Positions 31,428 through 33,885 of a stretch of 33,885 nucleotides of DNA are shown piece after piece. Source of the stretch: an uncultured Bacteroidales bacterium (lineage in GTDB: Bacteria > Bacteroidota > Bacteroidia > Bacteroidales > UBA932); assembly GCA_900319485.1 (NCBI GenBank), contig ONOQ01000022.1:1-33885 (forward strand). The letters run 5' to 3'. The notes beneath the pieces were generated by a model. The model saw nothing but the letters and a program-made list of their open reading frames with translations, had not been told where the DNA came from and did not search any database. The position numbers were made by a program, and so were the translations under genes. Every line of letters begins with the position of its first letter. The first letter of the stretch is position 1.

Positions 31428-32582
31428 ATGGACCAGAACAATCAGTACAACAACCCCGCGGTTGAGGAGGAGGAAGGCATTGACATAATGGCCCTTGTCA
31501 GGAGCCTCTGGGATGGCCGCAAGACCATTCTCATAGTAACCGGAGTGTTCATCTTCCTGGGCCTTATAGCCGCCCTCACTATGAAACGCACCTATACCGT
31601 GTCCACCACCATGGTGCCCCAGATGAGTTCTTCCAGGAACTCCTCCCTGGCTTCCCTGGCTTCCCTGGCCGGTATGGACCTGGGGATGACCCAGACCGCA
31701 GAACTTTCACCCCTCGTATATCCCCAGATCGTGGAGAGCGTTCCCTACAGGGTGGAACTTATGCACGCGCCGCTTCATTTTGAAAAGGCCGATACAGCCG
31801 TATCGCTCCTTACCTATGCAAAGGATTATATGAAGCCAAGTGTATTTGCCACCATTAAGAAATACACCATCGGCCTTCCTTTCCTTCTGCTCTCAAAGAT
31901 GAGCAAACCCAAGGATGTGGTGCTTCCCGAAGGCTGGGAGCCCGGCGCCGGAAACGCTGAGCCAAGGCCCTACACCGTCACCAAGGATGAGGAGAAGATG
32001 CTGAAATACCTTGCTGCTGCAGTTAACCTTGCCGTGGACAAGAAGGAAGGCTATCTTACCCTTACCGTAAACGGTATGGAGCCCGTCCAGACCGCAGACC
32101 TTGCCATCAAGGCGCAGGAACTCCTGCAGGCCGAGGTAACCCGCTTCCGCACGGAGAAAGCCGAGGACGAACTCAAGTACATCCAGGAGCGCTATGAGGA
32201 AGTGAAGAAAGAGGCCGAGTCCTATCAGGCCGCCCTTGCAGTTCTCACGGACCGTTCCCAGAATATGACCACCTCACGCGCAAGACTTGAGCGTGAGCGC
32301 CTCCAGGCAAAGTACTCCGTTTCAAGCGCCGTTTACTCTGAAATGGCAAAGCAACTTGAAACCGCCAAGATGAAGGTGAAGAGGGATACCCCCATCCTCA
32401 CCGTGGTGCAGCCCGTCACCGTTCCCACCAAGCCGTCCAACAGCAGGGCAAAAACCCTTATTGTCTGGACCTTCCTGGGCGGTATCCTTGGCTGCGGCAT
32501 AGTCCTTGGCAAGCAGTACTGGCCCAAGGTAAAGGAAATGTTCCAGACTCCTCAGGAAGAACAGGATAAGGAGGAGAACTGA
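31428..32582 (+). CDS. Wzz-like chain-length determinant / polysaccharide copolymerase
   Basis: 384 residues. The N-terminal cytoplasmic tail (acidic EEEEGID) leads to a transmembrane helix (about 33-52), a periplasmic region with a long coiled coil (about 240-315), and a second helix (about 343-363) followed by a short charged tail. This is the Wzz/GumC topology. No Walker motifs follow, so the tyrosine-kinase domain of BY-kinases is absent. It would set polymer length and link synthesis to the export protein encoded 6 bp upstream. A 9-bp repeat unit encodes Ser-Leu-Ala three times near residue 75. Confidence 0.92.
   Translation: MDQNNQYNNPAVEEEEGIDIMALVRSLWDGRKTILIVTGVFIFLGLIAALTMKRTYTVSTTMVPQMSSSRNSSLASLASLAGMDLGMTQTAELSPLVYPQIVESVPYRVELMHAPLHFEKADTAVSLLTYAKDYMKPSVFATIKKYTIGLPFLLLSKMSKPKDVVLPEGWEPGAGNAEPRPYTVTKDEEKMLKYLAAAVNLAVDKKEGYLTLTVNGMEPVQTADLAIKAQELLQAEVTRFRTEKAEDELKYIQERYEEVKKEAESYQAALAVLTDRSQNMTTSRARLERERLQAKYSVSSAVYSEMAKQLETAKMKVKRDTPILTVVQPVTVPTKPSNSRAKTLIVWTFLGGILGCGIVLGKQYWPKVKEMFQTPQEEQDKEEN
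31644..31670 (+). repeat. Three tandem copies of a 9-bp unit in the Wzz-like gene
   Basis: TCCCTGGCT occurs three times in a row (the last copy ends in CC), coding for Ser-Leu-Ala x3. Changes in copy number would stay in frame. Confidence 0.85.
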
Positions 32583-33885
32583 TGCTGCCCCTTGCCGTCT
32601 TCTCAGTAGATCTTATTTCAGACAACCTTCTGCTCCTGGCATCCGTCCTGGTGTTCGTAGCCGTGCTCATCACCAAGGTGGGTGTAAAACTGGGAGCGCC
32701 GTCTCTCCTGCTGTTCCTTCTTCTTGGGATGCTTGTGGGCAGCGAAGGCCTTGGCCTGAAGTTCGAAGACTACGAGATAGCGGAATCCATCGGCCATTTT
32801 GCAATGACCGTAATTCTGTTCACGGGCGGCTTTGAGACAGTCCTCAGTGAAACAAAACCCGTGATGAAGCGGGGCATAATGCTCTCTACCGTAGGTATCT
32901 GCATCACGGTTGTCCTCACGGGTCTTTTCATCTATTTTGCAACCGGACGCATAATTGCCGATACAGGCGTGTCCATCCTGGCCTGCTTCCTGGTTGCGGC
33001 AGTTATGAGTTCCACGGACTCCACGTCCGTGTTCTCCGTCCTAAACGGAAAGCGTCTCCGTCTCCGCAGCAACCTGGCCCCCCTTCTGGAACTTGAATCC
33101 GGAAGCAATGACCCCGTGGCATACATCCTCACCATCCTTATGGTGAAGTTTATGACGGAGCCTTCCCTGCAGGGGCTTGCCACTTGGGTGAGCGTGGTTT
33201 CGGGCATCATAGTGGTCCTTTTCCAGATCCTTGTAGGCGTAGCCGTAGGTTTTGGCGTAGGATTCGGAGCCAAATGGCTCCTGTCCAGGATAAGGCTGGA
33301 GAACAACTCCCTTATGGGGATCCTGGTCCTGAGTACCGGCTTCTTTGCAAACGGCCTTGCCTCCGTCCTTGGCGGCCAGGGCCTACTTGCAATCTACATC
33401 GCCGCGGTTATAATCTCAAATAAGGCCGATATAGCCCGCAAGAAGGAGATAGCGAAGTTCTTCGACGGAATCACCTGGATAATGCAACTGGCTATGTTCC
33501 TTATCCTGGGACTCCTTGCCCGCCCCTCAAGTATGGTGTCCGTGGCGCTGCCCGCCATTCTTACGGGCCTTTTCCTCATCTTCGTGGCAAGGCCTGCCAG
33601 CGTTTTCCTTACCCTGGCGCCGTTCCGCGGCGTGAAGTTCAAGGAAAAACTCTTTGTGTCCTGGGTGGGCCTGAAGGGCGCCGGCCCCATCCTCTTCGCC
33701 CTCTATCCCGTGGTTCATGAGGTTCAGGGCGCCGGCGACATCTTCAACGTGGTTTTCATCGTGAGCCTTATGTCCCTCATCCTTCAGGGAATGTCCCTCA
33801 CCCCCGTAGCCAAATGGCTCAACCTCTCCTATCCGGAGGATCCTGAGGTGGAGAGTTTTGGAATGGAACTCCCGGAAGAGATGGG
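32582..33885 (+). CDS. K+/H+ antiporter (CvrA/NhaP2-like, CPA1), N-terminal part
   Basis: The ATG at 32582 shares its A with the Wzz-like stop (TGATG). The frame is open to the window end, giving 434 complete codons and no stop, so the C-terminus is missing. About eleven hydrophobic helices are visible. Family features include LLLFLLLGMLVGSEGLG, FTGGFET, SSTDSTSVFSVL and the conserved ELESGSNDPVAY with Asn176-Asp177, the ion-binding pair of CPA antiporters. NhaP2/CvrA proteins exchange K+ (or Na+) for H+ and often carry C-terminal TrkA-C and regulatory domains, which would lie outside the window. Its coupling to the polysaccharide genes is by position only. Confidence 0.92.
   Translation, partial: MLPLAVFSVDLISDNLLLLASVLVFVAVLITKVGVKLGAPSLLLFLLLGMLVGSEGLGLKFEDYEIAESIGHFAMTVILFTGGFETVLSETKPVMKRGIMLSTVGICITVVLTGLFIYFATGRIIADTGVSILACFLVAAVMSSTDSTSVFSVLNGKRLRLRSNLAPLLELESGSNDPVAYILTILMVKFMTEPSLQGLATWVSVVSGIIVVLFQILVGVAVGFGVGFGAKWLLSRIRLENNSLMGILVLSTGFFANGLASVLGGQGLLAIYIAAVIISNKADIARKKEIAKFFDGITWIMQLAMFLILGLLARPSSMVSVALPAILTGLFLIFVARPASVFLTLAPFRGVKFKEKLFVSWVGLKGAGPILFALYPVVHEVQGAGDIFNVVFIVSLMSLILQGMSLTPVAKWLNLSYPEDPEVESFGMELPEEM

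Noticed and set aside
31428-32582. BY-kinase (Wzc-like) fusion
   Set aside because: The protein ends soon after the second membrane helix and has no Walker motifs or tyrosine cluster.

Overview
The window is a gene-dense stretch of a Bacteroidota chromosome, most likely order Bacteroidales. The evidence is: promoters of the TTTG-N19-TAnnTTTG type in front of trxA and tRNA-Arg; the gene order rseC-rnfBCDGEA; an RND efflux operon ending in a small PG0541-like protein; GH109 enzymes; and a large SLBB-type polysaccharide export protein. The genus cannot be fixed from the sequence. Codon use is GC-rich and nearly all genes lie on the + strand.

Layout. (1) 1-4949: tripartite RND efflux operon (TolC-like fragment, periplasmic adaptor lipoprotein, RND pump, small PII-like protein), coupled by short overlaps. 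(2) 5005-5691: an outer-membrane beta-barrel gene, then a terminator whose 3' arm carries the -33 box of the trxA promoter. (3) 5784-20269: 18 co-directional, tightly packed genes: thioredoxin, LOG-family protein, polyprenyl synthase, DNA polymerase III delta', PSP1/RicT-like protein, TrmB, MerR-type regulator, Nif3-like protein, zinc-ribbon coiled-coil protein, DnaB, DUF3108-like protein, RseC, then the complete Rnf ferredoxin:NAD+ oxidoreductase (rnfBCDGEA), closed by a hairpin. (4) 20270-25940: a looser region with repeat-rich gaps: a DMT-family permease, tRNA-Arg(TCT), a DcuB-type C4-dicarboxylate antiporter on the - strand, a GH109-like enzyme and a NahK-like sugar kinase. (5) 25937-28284: a GH109-like lipoprotein, then a convergent secreted protein of unknown function. 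(6) 28407-33885: the start of a polysaccharide export locus (SLBB export protein, Wzz-like chain-length protein) followed by a K+/H+ antiporter cut by the window end.

How the genes fit together. Rnf couples ferredoxin oxidation to NAD+ reduction and ion pumping, and DcuB exchanges fumarate and succinate; both suit an anaerobe with fumarate respiration. The GH109 / kinase / GH109 trio suggests release of alpha-linked N-acetylgalactosamine outside the cytoplasm and sugar-1-phosphate formation inside it.

Four sequence-level signals stand out and are not explained by the genes: (a) a heptamer, ATCGGCC/GGCCGAT, seen about 53 times by hand count on both strands, against about 4 expected by chance; (b) a roughly 115-bp palindromic element with internal hairpins inserted in frame in trmB; (c) a 112-bp repeat with a perfect 24-nt palindrome, present in opposite orientations around a 3-kb segment; (d) a cluster of eight ACCTGCGACGG-like words in both orientations upstream of the DMT permease. 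Small-scale positions and counts were read by eye.
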